Origin: a virus
DNA: 64,000 nt
Virus record (IMG/VR): IMGVR_UViG_3300001796_000003
Location: 33,044 to 97,043 of that record
Direction: 5' to 3' (one strand)
The notes beneath the pieces were generated by a model. The model saw only the letters and a program-made list of their open reading frames with translations, did no database searches and was not told the DNA's origin. Every line of letters begins with the position of its first letter. Position 1 is the first letter of the stretch. The translations under genes were made by a program, and so were the position numbers. Of the stretch, positions 8,560-17,233 are shown one piece after another.

Positions 8560-9972
8560 ATGAACCTCATTTTAACAAACGACAAGCTCACTATCACAGA
8601 TCCATCTGACAACGTGATCGATTTTGTCAAGACAAATCTATCATACACCGATAAGGCCAAACAATATCAATTGAAGCGTATGAGCAAGAACCCGTATTTA
8701 CGAACTAGCGCAGCTTATGTAGAGTTGCAAAAGCAAGTAAAGGGGAAGGTCTATAGCTTAGACGCTAATATTCTTACTGTCCCCTCTGGCTTTATCACCC
8801 TTTTTGAGCAAAACTTCCCTAGTTTAACTTACACAGATTTACGGAAAGAAACTGGCCGAAAGATTTCGCTGCCCTGGGATAAAACGCCGCATTCTCCTCG
8901 TGACTACCAATTAGAGGTAATCAACCTCCTAATGAATGCTACCCAATATCGGGGAATTGTTAATTTCGCGACGGGTCTGGGCAAAACTCTTACTGCGCTG
9001 CACTTTATTAAGCAATATAAGCGCAATGCACTGATCGTGTGTCCGTCAGATTCGGTTGCCCAACAATTCTACACGCAATGCGTGGACGCTTTCGGTAAGA
9101 ACATGGTCGGTTTCTATGGTGGTGGCAAGAAAAAGATAAACGATATCACTATTGGAATAGCGGCATCTATTACCCGAAACACCGAAGAATTTAAGAATGC
9201 CGACTTTGGAGTCGTGATTTTCGATGAGATTCATCATATAGCCGCCGACACATTTTACAATATCGCAGAAGCAGTTGCAGGAGTAGGAAAGGTGTTGGGG
9301 CTTACAGCTACTGATTATCGCTCTGACGGCAAAGACATCATGATTACAGCAGGTTGTGGTCCTGTAATCGCTCGTCGAGATGTAAAGTGGGGAATTGAAA
9401 AGGGCTTTCTTGCAGAACCTTACTTTATTGTCCGAGAAGTTAATACTGGCGGCAAAGACTTTGGTGACAACAAGATTAAAAACTATAAAGAACACGTGTT
9501 AAACAATTCCATTATAAAAAATATCATTTATAATGACGCACTTAACATGATAAATGCTGGTCGATCTGTGTTGATATTAGTCGACGAAGTCGAACATGGT
9601 AAAGAGCTTAGTAAACAGCTTGGAGTGCCTTTTGCCACCGGGGAAGATTCTAAATCACAAGATTACGTCGATGATCTGAACAAGGGAAAGGTAAAGGGCC
9701 TTGTAGGAACGGACGGACGTATTGGGGAAGGCACCGATACGCAAAACGTGGATGTCCTAATCATGGCTAACTTTGTTGCATCAAAGGGTCCGGTCATCCA
9801 GGCCGTGGGTCGCAGTTTGCGCAAGACTTCAACGAAGACTAAATGCGTCGTATTGGACTACATCCCACTAGGGTCAGCTCAACTCACACGACATGCTCAC
9901 AATCGAATTAATTATTATCAAGACATAACAGAGAAAGTTAAGATTTTCAGTTCAACGGGAGAACAAAAATGA
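8560..9972 (+). CDS. SF2 DNA helicase, UvsW/DEAD-box type
   Basis: 470 residues with the full superfamily-2 motif set: Q-like HSPRDYQLEV, Walker A TGLGKT (138-143), motif II FDEIHH (221-226), motif III GLTAT (about 248-252), and motif VI QAVGRSLRK (about 426-434). This is the arrangement of phage recombination helicases such as T4 UvsW and T5 D10, which unwind branched intermediates. The product starts near a TACAAT box without an RBS. It overlaps the next gene by 4 nt. Confidence 0.88.
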   Translation: MNLILTNDKLTITDPSDNVIDFVKTNLSYTDKAKQYQLKRMSKNPYLRTSAAYVELQKQVKGKVYSLDANILTVPSGFITLFEQNFPSLTYTDLRKETGRKISLPWDKTPHSPRDYQLEVINLLMNATQYRGIVNFATGLGKTLTALHFIKQYKRNALIVCPSDSVAQQFYTQCVDAFGKNMVGFYGGGKKKINDITIGIAASITRNTEEFKNADFGVVIFDEIHHIAADTFYNIAEAVAGVGKVLGLTATDYRSDGKDIMITAGCGPVIARRDVKWGIEKGFLAEPYFIVREVNTGGKDFGDNKIKNYKEHVLNNSIIKNIIYNDALNMINAGRSVLILVDEVEHGKELSKQLGVPFATGEDSKSQDYVDDLNKGKVKGLVGTDGRIGEGTDTQNVDVLIMANFVASKGPVIQAVGRSLRKTSTKTKCVVLDYIPLGSAQLTRHAHNRINYYQDITEKVKIFSSTGEQK

Positions 9973-10535
9973 AAGTGACATTTTACGACAACAAGCCTGG
10001 CAAAGGTTTTTTGCAGTGGCTACTTAAGACTTCGTGGCTCGTGGGTTGCTGGCTACAGAAGCTATTTGGTGCAGTCGACGAATACTATGGAATTGAATCT
10101 TTAGAGGAGATGAGAGACATTCTCAAGAGCAAGGGAAAAACTTGCTCCAGTATTCAGTATTGGGGACATGGAAGTGCAGGAACAATTTGGATTGCCGAAA
10201 TGCCGCACTTTGATTATCAATTCTTCTGGCTCGCTGCGTATGTCAATCCTGATACTGTTGTTTGGTTCCGTGTTTGTAGTCTGTTCCACGGAAAGCTAGG
10301 AGAGAGATTCTCGAGAACACTTGCAGATCATCTTGGTTGCACTATAGCTGGACATACTAGGATCATAGGTCTATTTCAAGGTGGGCTTCACACACGTAAG
10401 CCCTTCACGGAAGGTAGCTGGTCTCTTGAAGAAGGCTCTGAACAAAACAGACTGTCTTGGCTTAGAGATGATTTTAGATTCTGGAATAAGAATACTGTTC
10501 TATGTCTTAGAACGACTGTCCCCAAGGGATGGTAA
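9969..10535 (+). CDS. Possible caspase-fold (clan CD-like) cysteine protease, unproven
   Basis: 188 residues, unrecognised as a whole. Two spaced motifs stand out: SIQYWGHGSAG with His67-Gly, and VVWFRVCSLFHGKLGERF with Cys103, followed by LADHLGCTIAGHT. The order hydrophobic strand-HG, then hydrophobic strand-C followed by small residues, is that of clan CD peptidases and DUF4347-like proteins. If real, His67 and Cys103 form the dyad. It is coupled to the SF2 helicase gene by a 4-nt overlap. An alternative is a non-peptidase Rossmann-like protein. Confidence 0.6.
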   Translation: MKVTFYDNKPGKGFLQWLLKTSWLVGCWLQKLFGAVDEYYGIESLEEMRDILKSKGKTCSSIQYWGHGSAGTIWIAEMPHFDYQFFWLAAYVNPDTVVWFRVCSLFHGKLGERFSRTLADHLGCTIAGHTRIIGLFQGGLHTRKPFTEGSWSLEEGSEQNRLSWLRDDFRFWNKNTVLCLRTTVPKGW

Positions 10536-10604
10536 TTAAATTCTGTTTCTTCTCTTTTCAAATCAATACTAGAAGAAAGAAAAGAGTATCGATTTAGTCA
10601 AGAG

Positions 10605-10625
10605 AAGAAGTATTTTTTACTTCTT
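10605..10625 (+). terminator. Weak hairpin, possible terminator
   Basis: AAGAAGTA (10605-10612) and TACTTCTT (10618-10625) form a perfect 8-bp stem around a five-T loop, in the 190-bp gap before the dUTPase gene. The stem is A/T-rich and lacks a clear following T-run, so termination is uncertain. No coding frame was recognised in the gap. Confidence 0.35.
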
Positions 10626-10698
10626 ATCTTACCCCGCGATCGTACTTCACTAGTTTTTAATAGTGACCAGTTGTTTGCTAACTATTCCATTCCTGAAG

Positions 10699-10704
10699 TA
10701 TAAG
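10699..10704 (+). promoter_or_regulatory. Candidate -10 box TATAAG before dUTPase
   Basis: TATAAG, 21 nt before the dUTPase ATG, with TTGCTA 18 nt upstream as a poor -35. An RBS (AGGAG) lies 7-8 nt before the ATG. Reasonable but unproven promoter. Confidence 0.35.
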
Positions 10705-10725
10705 ATCTATCACTAGGAGATTTGA

Positions 10726-11250
10726 ATGGATACGACTACCCTTAACAATGCTAAGAACTTAGCTAAAAGAATTTACAACGAGACATACGAAATTAAGGTT
10801 GAGGTTTTAGAAGGCGGAAAAATGCCGACTAAGGCTCATGCAACTGATGCTGGCTGGGATCTCTACGCCACTGAAGACATCACTATCTATCCCGGTCAGG
10901 TTATGAAGCACCCTCTCAATATTCGTATGGAGCTCCCGCCGAATACTTGGGCCGAGATTACTTCAAAGAGCGGCCTTGGCGCTAAGGGACTTATGGTCTA
11001 TGCTGGTGTTATTGACCAGGCTTATAGAGGTATTCCGCACGTTGTCTTTACGAACCTCTGGCTCATTGACAGAGTTGATGAAGAAGGCTTCCCGGTAATG
11101 CGTACGACGCCTATCGTTATTAAGAAGGGTGAGAAATTAGCTCAGCTCATCATGAGCCCCTATAATGAGGGTTTCTTTATGACTCAAGTTGATAAGGTGA
11201 ATACAGACACTGAGCGTAGTACAGGTGGTTTTGGGTCAACTGGAGTATAA
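10726..11250 (+). CDS. dut: dUTP pyrophosphatase (dUTPase)
   Basis: 174 residues. Trimeric dUTPase motifs are present in order: ATDAGWDLYA (motif 1), SKSGLGAKGLMVYAGVID (motifs 2-3, including the GVID aspartate region), a KKGEKLAQLIMSP segment (motif 4), and a Gly-rich C-terminal RSTGGFGSTG (motif 5). It hydrolyses dUTP to dUMP and pyrophosphate, keeping uracil out of phage DNA and feeding dTMP synthesis. An insert between motifs 3 and 4 makes it slightly longer than the 150-residue norm. Preceded by its own likely promoter and RBS. Confidence 0.95.
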   Translation: MDTTTLNNAKNLAKRIYNETYEIKVEVLEGGKMPTKAHATDAGWDLYATEDITIYPGQVMKHPLNIRMELPPNTWAEITSKSGLGAKGLMVYAGVIDQAYRGIPHVVFTNLWLIDRVDEEGFPVMRTTPIVIKKGEKLAQLIMSPYNEGFFMTQVDKVNTDTERSTGGFGSTGV

Positions 11251-11257
11251 CATACAG

Positions 11258-11986
11258 ATGGCACCTTCAAAACCGACTCCCATTTTAGATGTTTATGACC
11301 CTTCTGTACGGGTATCAGCCCTTGATCCAATGGATGCAAATGCTGTTTGGCCCATGAATACAGAAGTATGTATTACACGAGTCCCTATTAGAAAACGGGA
11401 TGGTTTTGATGTTGAAGTCTTTAAGAAGTTTGCTGCTAAACTTAAACAACATATGATCCCAAACGGGATTGTGTTTCTTATATGTTATGCACCAATTGAG
11501 GCCAAAAGTCGGCCCTTTGAGATTGCAAAGGCAATGACGGATGCTGGTTTTTTTCACATAGATAATATTGTAATTGAGAAAACCTGGTTTCCGGGTAAAC
11601 GTTCTGAAGTAAATCTCGTAAACTCACACGAGTATGTCTTGCATTTTTGCAATGGCGATGTCTGGAAACTAGATCGACTTCCTATTCGCCGGTATCTTCA
11701 GACAGATGAAGATGTGAGTTGTCCGGGTAATACATGGCAAGTAGAAACAGGATCGTTAGATGAAGCTTATCCGGTTGATCTAGCTGAACTCCTAATCAGG
11801 ATGACGGATTGTTTGCCAGGCAGTATTATTCTTGACCCATTTGGGGGCGGAACTGCTTCATTGAAGGCGGCTTTGAATCTTGGACATATGTTTTATGGTT
11901 TTAACGTAGACAGCAAGATGATGAAAAAGTGCGATCAAGTGCTCAAAGAGCATCTCGATAAGACCAGAATTAAGAGGGACAAATAA
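11258..11986 (+). CDS. DNA methyltransferase-like protein with degenerate catalytic motif
   Basis: 242 residues from the ATG at 11258; a GTG at 11225 in frame would overlap dut. The C-terminus has SIILDPFGGGTASLKAALNL followed by GFNVD, the AdoMet-binding motif I of beta-class N6-adenine/N4-cytosine methyltransferases. In this class the catalytic (D/N/S)PP(Y/F/W) motif IV precedes motif I; here the expected place reads CITRVPI. The protein may be inactive, use a different residue, or bind AdoMet for another purpose. It overlaps groEL by one base. Confidence 0.75.
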   Translation: MAPSKPTPILDVYDPSVRVSALDPMDANAVWPMNTEVCITRVPIRKRDGFDVEVFKKFAAKLKQHMIPNGIVFLICYAPIEAKSRPFEIAKAMTDAGFFHIDNIVIEKTWFPGKRSEVNLVNSHEYVLHFCNGDVWKLDRLPIRRYLQTDEDVSCPGNTWQVETGSLDEAYPVDLAELLIRMTDCLPGSIILDPFGGGTASLKAALNLGHMFYGFNVDSKMMKKCDQVLKEHLDKTRIKRDK

Positions 11987-13704
11987 TGCTTTATGAAAAG
12001 ATGAAGAGCAAAGAGATTACGACCGACAAGACGGAAATCAAAAAGGTCGTTCAAGAGTCATTGAAGGAAATGGCCACCATTGTGGGTTCTACTCTAGGCC
12101 CGGGTGGTCGCACTGTTCTCCTTGAGCGCGATAATCTTGCTCCACTTGCTACTAAAGACGGCGTAACGGTGGCTAAGGCTATCGGCATGGCTAACGCTCA
12201 GAAGTCTGTTATTGTTGAGGCTGCCAAGGAAATCTGTCTACGTACTGCCAAGGAAGCTGGTGACGGAACGACGACGGCCATTGTGCTAGCTAATGCACTT
12301 GTTCAGAACGCATCTGAATTCCTGCTCACCAACCCCAAATACAACCCCCAACGCATGATTAATGAGCTTAATCACCTCTATCAGAGCGAGATTGTTACGT
12401 TTTTAAAGAAACACGCTAAGTCGGTCAATTCCCGGGAGGAATTGATAAATGTCGCAACCATTAGTGCTAATGGGGATACCATTATTGCTACAGCAGCAGT
12501 GGACGCGGTTATGGCAGCCGGAGAAGACGGACAGGTTCTAGTGGAAGAAGCCGATGATTCCGATATTCGAGTTGAGACGATGGAAGGCTGCATTGTCACC
12601 TCTGGTCTTAAGGATCTTGGTCCCATCGGCATCTCGTTTATGAATGATCGTGCGAATCAGCAGGCAAAGATGGACGAGGGACTTGTGTTCTTGTTTGACG
12701 GGTCCCTGAACGACCTTAAGGTTCCCTCTGCCATTCAGCAGGCGGTTGAGGGTACTAATCTATACGGCAAGCCCATCATCGTATTTGCTCATAGTTTTGC
12801 AGATGTCGTTCTCGATAAGCTAGCAAAGACCACAAAGGGTGGATACACTGTAGTTCCCATCAAGACGCCTATGGGCGGTGTGGCCAACTCGCGCGTTATG
12901 TTCTTGCATGACTTGGCTGCTTATACAAGTGCCAAAGTCTATGATCCCGCGAACCTTGATGCTGCTATTGAGTCTGGGCTGGAGTTTGGTTCGTTTAAGA
13001 CGGCAAAGATTAATCTGTATGAAGCTTTCTTGACCTCCGATTCAGATCCTGATCTTCTCGAGACGCGTATCGCTGAACTCAAGAGCATTGCAGCTATTGC
13101 CCCTAATGATCGTGAGGCTATGTTCGTTAAGGCTGCTATTTCTAAGCTTACCGGCGGCGTTTCTACTATCTGGGTAGGCGGTGGATCGGAGCTTGAAGCA
13201 CGCGAGAAGAAGGCTCGTGTTGAGGATGCCGTTGAAGCCGTTCGTTCTGCTATTGCAGAGGGAATCGTTCCCGGTGGTTGTGGTGTGCATCTTGTTCTTG
13301 CTGACATCATTCGTAGACACGAGAAGCGTCTCCCGTCTTGGGTCATCATGGAGCAGGCTCTATTAGAACCGTTCAAGCTTCTCCTCTCAAACTGTGGCGA
13401 AGATTTTAATGATGTGTGGAATGCGATGGGGGGATTTGTTACCGGCACAGACGCACCTCCTACTCACATCTTTGATGCAAGCACGCATCAGGTAGTTCAG
13501 CCCGAACAGGCAGGAATTATTGAGCCTGCTAAGGTGTGTCGTGTAAGCATCGGTAATGCGCTCTCTGTTGCTTCAATTCTCAGCACACTCGGCGGTTTGG
13601 TTGTGTCCCCTCGAGATGTTGGCCTTGAGCACCAGCTGGCCCTCTCGAAATCAGCATTCCGGGACATGATGAGCGATTCGACGGGCGCTGTCGGTCAGGA
13701 GTAA
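11986..13704 (+). CDS. groEL: GroEL-type chaperonin
   Basis: 572 residues, a full-length group I chaperonin. Family motifs: STLGPGGRTVLLER, KDGVTVAK (catalytic-loop Asp), EAGDGTTTAIVLA (nucleotide loop), and AEGIVPGGCGVHLV near the second equatorial segment, where bacterial GroEL has GGGVAL. It would fold phage or host proteins in the cytoplasm using ATP. The C-terminal Gly-Gly-Met tail of bacterial GroEL is absent. No groES was found in the window. Start overlaps the stop of the previous gene by one base (TAATG). Confidence 0.95.
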   Translation: MLYEKMKSKEITTDKTEIKKVVQESLKEMATIVGSTLGPGGRTVLLERDNLAPLATKDGVTVAKAIGMANAQKSVIVEAAKEICLRTAKEAGDGTTTAIVLANALVQNASEFLLTNPKYNPQRMINELNHLYQSEIVTFLKKHAKSVNSREELINVATISANGDTIIATAAVDAVMAAGEDGQVLVEEADDSDIRVETMEGCIVTSGLKDLGPIGISFMNDRANQQAKMDEGLVFLFDGSLNDLKVPSAIQQAVEGTNLYGKPIIVFAHSFADVVLDKLAKTTKGGYTVVPIKTPMGGVANSRVMFLHDLAAYTSAKVYDPANLDAAIESGLEFGSFKTAKINLYEAFLTSDSDPDLLETRIAELKSIAAIAPNDREAMFVKAAISKLTGGVSTIWVGGGSELEAREKKARVEDAVEAVRSAIAEGIVPGGCGVHLVLADIIRRHEKRLPSWVIMEQALLEPFKLLLSNCGEDFNDVWNAMGGFVTGTDAPPTHIFDASTHQVVQPEQAGIIEPAKVCRVSIGNALSVASILSTLGGLVVSPRDVGLEHQLALSKSAFRDMMSDSTGAVGQE

Positions 13705-13706
13705 CC

Positions 13707-14522
13707 ATGGAAAAGTCGACTAAAGTAGGTCTCATCAGTATGGGTGTTTTAGTGCTTGTTGCACTTTGCTTTGCGGGATATATCACGCTTCGCGAACAGG
13801 CCCATAATGAAGAGATTGTCAAGCTTAAGAACGAGATCGCCTTACGGGATAAGACCATTGAGGTCCAGCAGGGTGTCTATCAGAAGCTGACAATTCAAAG
13901 CCATGATCTAGCTAAGCTCCTCGATACTAAGGACGTAGAGCTTACGTCGCTTCGTAAGCAACTTAAGACGCAGGGCTCGGACCTACTTACTGCAAACACC
14001 ATCATTGCCACTCTCAAGAAGCAACTTGAATCAAGTGGTAATGTTAAGCCGCCTCAGCCCACAGAGACAGCAACCGTTCGCAAGGTTGAATTCGAGAGCG
14101 GTTCAGATTTTGAACCGTTCGCTGTATCTGGATACACGACCGTTAATTGTGAGAAGCCCGAGGAGCGCAGTGCTAAGCTACTCATGAAGCAGGTTGCACC
14201 TCTGAAGTTTAGTGTGGTCGTTTCTCAGGACAAAGATGGTACCTGGCGCACGTCCACGACGTCTTCCTCAGATAAGTTTGACGTCAATATTGGTCTTGCC
14301 GCTGTCAATCCTTTTCTTTTAGAAGAGAAGTGGTATGAGAAGCTCTCGTTCGTACTTGAAGCTGGTGTCGGCACCAACCCTGGTCTTCTAGCTGGCGGTG
14401 GTGTGGATGTTGAGATTGGTAAGTTCGACGTTGGACCTAGAGTGTGGGCGGTTGTTGACAGAGGAGCCTCTGCGTATTTTGGTGCTTCTCTTGCTTGGCA
14501 TCCGTTTAAGAAGGTGCGCTAA
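13707..14522 (+). CDS. Membrane-anchored coiled-coil protein of unknown function
   Basis: 271 residues. An N-terminal transmembrane helix (about 7-28, GLISMGVLVLVALCFAGYI) is followed by a long Lys/Glu coiled coil (about 30-110) and a beta-rich C-terminal half with Gly-rich strands ending in GASAYFGASLAWHPF. The TM-plus-coiled-coil layout recalls an inner-membrane spanin, but no overlapping outer spanin gene is present and the C-terminal domain is extra. The gene starts 2 nt after groEL and its stop overlaps the next start. Function open. Confidence 0.65.
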   Translation: MEKSTKVGLISMGVLVLVALCFAGYITLREQAHNEEIVKLKNEIALRDKTIEVQQGVYQKLTIQSHDLAKLLDTKDVELTSLRKQLKTQGSDLLTANTIIATLKKQLESSGNVKPPQPTETATVRKVEFESGSDFEPFAVSGYTTVNCEKPEERSAKLLMKQVAPLKFSVVVSQDKDGTWRTSTTSSSDKFDVNIGLAAVNPFLLEEKWYEKLSFVLEAGVGTNPGLLAGGGVDVEIGKFDVGPRVWAVVDRGASAYFGASLAWHPFKKVR

Positions 14523-14881
14523 TGGCTAAGTATCGTTTCCAGTGCGAGAAGTGTGGTAACACGGTTGAACGATATGTTGATGTCTCTGTGGAAGCACAAC
14601 CGTGCAAGAAATGTGGGGGTTTAGCTAAGCGATTATTTCCAAATCTTGGATCTAAAAAGGTTACGGAAAAGGTAGATCCCTTTCTTAACATTCGTCAAGA
14701 GGAAGATCACAAGAAGCAATTGCAGGACCGTAGATCTGAGTACTTTTGGAGTACTGAAGTTCCACGTTTTGTTCAAAGTGGTATTTATTCAACGGAAACA
14801 ATGCTGGCTGAAGGATGGGTCGTTTACAACGAGAAAGGAGAGATGGTTATAGCAAAAGGACCGCCTCAAAAGAATAAATGA
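14522..14881 (+). CDS. FmdB-like zinc-ribbon protein
   Basis: 119 residues. The first 40 residues form a zinc ribbon (YRFQCEKCGNTVER, then AQPCKKCGG), the FmdB/CxxC_CXXC_SSSS type regulatory domain. The remainder is charged and unassigned. Such small proteins are common in phages and may act as regulators or scaffolds. It starts one base into the previous stop and overlaps the HNH gene by 4 nt. Zinc binding is inferred from the four cysteines. Confidence 0.75.
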   Translation: MAKYRFQCEKCGNTVERYVDVSVEAQPCKKCGGLAKRLFPNLGSKKVTEKVDPFLNIRQEEDHKKQLQDRRSEYFWSTEVPRFVQSGIYSTETMLAEGWVVYNEKGEMVIAKGPPQKNK

Positions 14882-15486
14882 AAACCTGCTCTAAATGTAA
14901 ACAAGCACAACCTGTCTCGTATTTTTCTAAAAAGAAAGCTTCATCAAGTGGATATAAGTCCCATTGTAAACAGTGCGATAAACAACTTAGGGAACAAAAC
15001 AGAGAAAGAGATAAGGAACTCAAACATAAGCATTACTTAAATAATAAAGAAAAATACTTAAAAGCCCATCAAACATATAATGCTCTTCATGCAGGTCATA
15101 TAAAAGAGTGGAAGCGGAATTATAGATCAACTTATGAAAAACAACGCTACAATAACGATGTTTCTCACCGATTGAAGTGTGTTTTAAGGTCTAGATTGTA
15201 TCAAGCTCTTCAAGAAAATCAAAAGACTGGTTCTGCTGTAAATGATCTTGGTTGCTCTGTTGAAGAACTTAAAAAGCATTTAGAATCATTGTGGAAGCCC
15301 GGCATGTCATGGGATAATTGGTCTAAGGATGGTTGGCATATTGACCACATTAGACCTTTAAACTCTTTTGACCTCTCTAATTCAGAAGAAGTAAAACAAG
15401 CTTGCCATTATTCTAATCTTCAGCCTTTGTGGGCCGAAGAGAACCTTCAAAAGAGCGACAAGCACAATGCGCATAATCTCAGTTGA
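14878..15486 (+). CDS. Free-standing HNH homing-type endonuclease
   Basis: 202 residues. Two CxxC pairs at the N-terminus (CSKCKQ and CKQCDK) precede a helical Lys/Arg-rich region and a C-terminal HNH core, WHIDHIRPLNSF ... YSNLQPLWAEENLQKS. It is closely related to the HNH protein at 27207-27791 (shared SAV..LGCSVEELKK and QACHYSNLQPLW). AT-rich codons (AAA, TTA) contrast with the AAG/CTC-rich neighbours. It overlaps the start of the gp46-like gene by 20 nt. Likely a mobile, self-propagating gene. Confidence 0.88.
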   Translation: MKTCSKCKQAQPVSYFSKKKASSSGYKSHCKQCDKQLREQNRERDKELKHKHYLNNKEKYLKAHQTYNALHAGHIKEWKRNYRSTYEKQRYNNDVSHRLKCVLRSRLYQALQENQKTGSAVNDLGCSVEELKKHLESLWKPGMSWDNWSKDGWHIDHIRPLNSFDLSNSEEVKQACHYSNLQPLWAEENLQKSDKHNAHNLS

Positions 15487-17218
15487 CATCGAAAACTTTT
15501 TAAGTATCGAGAAAGCACACATTGACTTTGATGACTCTGGATTAGTTTTAATGGAAGGATGGAATCATGACGTCGATAGGGCAAATGGCGCCGGAAAGAC
15601 GGCAATTCTTAACGCAATCTCATTTGGACTTTATGATAAGCTTCCTCGCAAGATTAGTGCTTCCGAAATTGTTAGACGAGGAGCGAAGAAAGGCTCTGTT
15701 GTGGTCAAGCTTGTCCATGGAGGCGAAACGTATGAAGTGCGACGATCACGACCTAAGGGAGTTACTTTTTCGCGTGATGTCGATGGAACGCCTGAGGTCC
15801 TTACGCTGACTCAAGAAGAGTGGGAAGCGAAGCTTCGTCTTACTTATAACCAGTTCATCACTGCTGTGTATTGCTCACAGGCCAATTCAGGCCAGTCTTC
15901 TCGTTTCCTTCTGCTCAACGATGCGGATAAAAAGCAGTTCTTGCTTCAGTTGTTGAATCTCGACGAATTCAGTGCGTGTAAGAAGAAGTGTGACGAGATC
16001 ATCTCTTCCAAGCAGGTCACTCTCTCGGATTTGCAGCACAAGGCTTCAGAGTGCCAGGTAAAGATGGATGCGTACCGTGAATCCATGATTGATGCGGAAG
16101 CATCTATGTTGCAGCTTGCCCAGAAAGAGCAGACGCTTCAAGCCTTTAAGAAGGCTCTTGCTGATAGCCAGGACGTTATCAAGCCTGACCTTGCTAAGTA
16201 TCAGCAGCTAGAGAGGGACATTTCTGCTAAAAAGACCAACTTTGTCAAGTTGCGTACTAAGCGCGATATGCTTAACAGTCAATGGCAGCAACTTGGTCGC
16301 AAGATCAAGCCGTTCAACGCGTCTGATTCCTGTCCTACCTGTGGCTCTGCTGTTGATAATTCTCATGCAGAGTCTATGCACAACGCTGAAGTTGAGCGTA
16401 TCACTCGAGAGCGTCTCGTGCTCAAACAATCCATGGATGAGATCGATACTGCTCTACTCGCTGAAGCCCAGGTCAATCAATTAGACTCTAAGCTTTGCGA
16501 ACGCAAACAGAAGGAATCTGCTGAGTATGAGCAAGCCCGTACTAATAGCGTAGAGTTAAATGCTAAAATCTCGACATTAGAATCCCACATCCAGGATTTG
16601 AATAAGAAGTTGAAAGATAATGCTCAACTAGTTAATAAGATCAAGGAGCTCCAAAATCGGCAGGATACACTTAATTACGGGGCTGGGGTCATTGCCGCAG
16701 ATATCGAGCTTCAGAAGACTGTAAGTGCTATCTATTCTCCCACTGGTGCCCAAGCTTATATCCTGGACTCCACTGTTACTCTGTTCAACGAGAAGATGTC
16801 TGGATACGTAGAGATGCTTTGGCCCAATCTTACATATGAACTCCAAAGCTATAAGGAGAACGTCAAGGGTGAAGTCACTGCCAAGTTCTCTGAGTCGATC
16901 ATCATGGACGGGCGGCCTATATCTCTGGGAAGCCTCTCAGGTGGCGAGTTGAAGGCCCTTTCTATCTGTGCCGATATGGCTCTGTTGGGTGTCTTAGAAC
17001 AGCAGTTCGGCATCCACGTGTCTCCTATCGTGTTTGATGAGGCCTTTGATGGTTTGGATGCCTCTGGTAAAGAATTTGCATTAGAATTGATACGGGGCAT
17101 GTCTGGTGACAGACAGGTTGTGGTCATTGACCATGCGTCGGAGATGCGAGCCTCATTCGATCGGATTCTAAAGGTCGAAAAGCGCAATGGTATTTCGACT
17201 ATAACACCTCAAGTCTGA
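15467..17218 (+). CDS. SbcC/Rad50-type recombination ATPase (T4 gp46-like)
   Basis: 583 residues. N-terminal Walker A sits in NGAGKTAILNAISFGLYD, followed by two coiled-coil arms separated by a zinc hook CPTCG (about residue 287), then an ABC signature LSGGELKALSI and Walker B PIVFDEAFDGLD. This is the architecture of SbcC/Rad50, which with its nuclease partner resects DNA ends. The partner (gp47-like) lies 10 kb away at 27788-28807. Length matches T4 gp46 rather than the 1000-residue bacterial SbcC. Its 5' end lies inside the HNH gene. Confidence 0.92.
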   Translation: MRIISVDIENFLSIEKAHIDFDDSGLVLMEGWNHDVDRANGAGKTAILNAISFGLYDKLPRKISASEIVRRGAKKGSVVVKLVHGGETYEVRRSRPKGVTFSRDVDGTPEVLTLTQEEWEAKLRLTYNQFITAVYCSQANSGQSSRFLLLNDADKKQFLLQLLNLDEFSACKKKCDEIISSKQVTLSDLQHKASECQVKMDAYRESMIDAEASMLQLAQKEQTLQAFKKALADSQDVIKPDLAKYQQLERDISAKKTNFVKLRTKRDMLNSQWQQLGRKIKPFNASDSCPTCGSAVDNSHAESMHNAEVERITRERLVLKQSMDEIDTALLAEAQVNQLDSKLCERKQKESAEYEQARTNSVELNAKISTLESHIQDLNKKLKDNAQLVNKIKELQNRQDTLNYGAGVIAADIELQKTVSAIYSPTGAQAYILDSTVTLFNEKMSGYVEMLWPNLTYELQSYKENVKGEVTAKFSESIIMDGRPISLGSLSGGELKALSICADMALLGVLEQQFGIHVSPIVFDEAFDGLDASGKEFALELIRGMSGDRQVVVIDHASEMRASFDRILKVEKRNGISTITPQV

Positions 17219-17233
17219 TAAGATTGAGGTACT

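Noticed and set aside
9046-9495. 149-aa minus-strand frame inside the SF2 helicase
   Set aside because: Cys/Phe-rich antisense translation of conserved motifs; no support.
12939-13448. 169-aa minus-strand frame inside groEL
   Set aside because: Shadow of a conserved gene; Ser/Arg-rich translation without structure.
13707-14522. Spanin assignment for the TM coiled-coil protein
   Set aside because: No partner outer spanin and an extra beta-rich C-terminal domain, so evidence is too weak.
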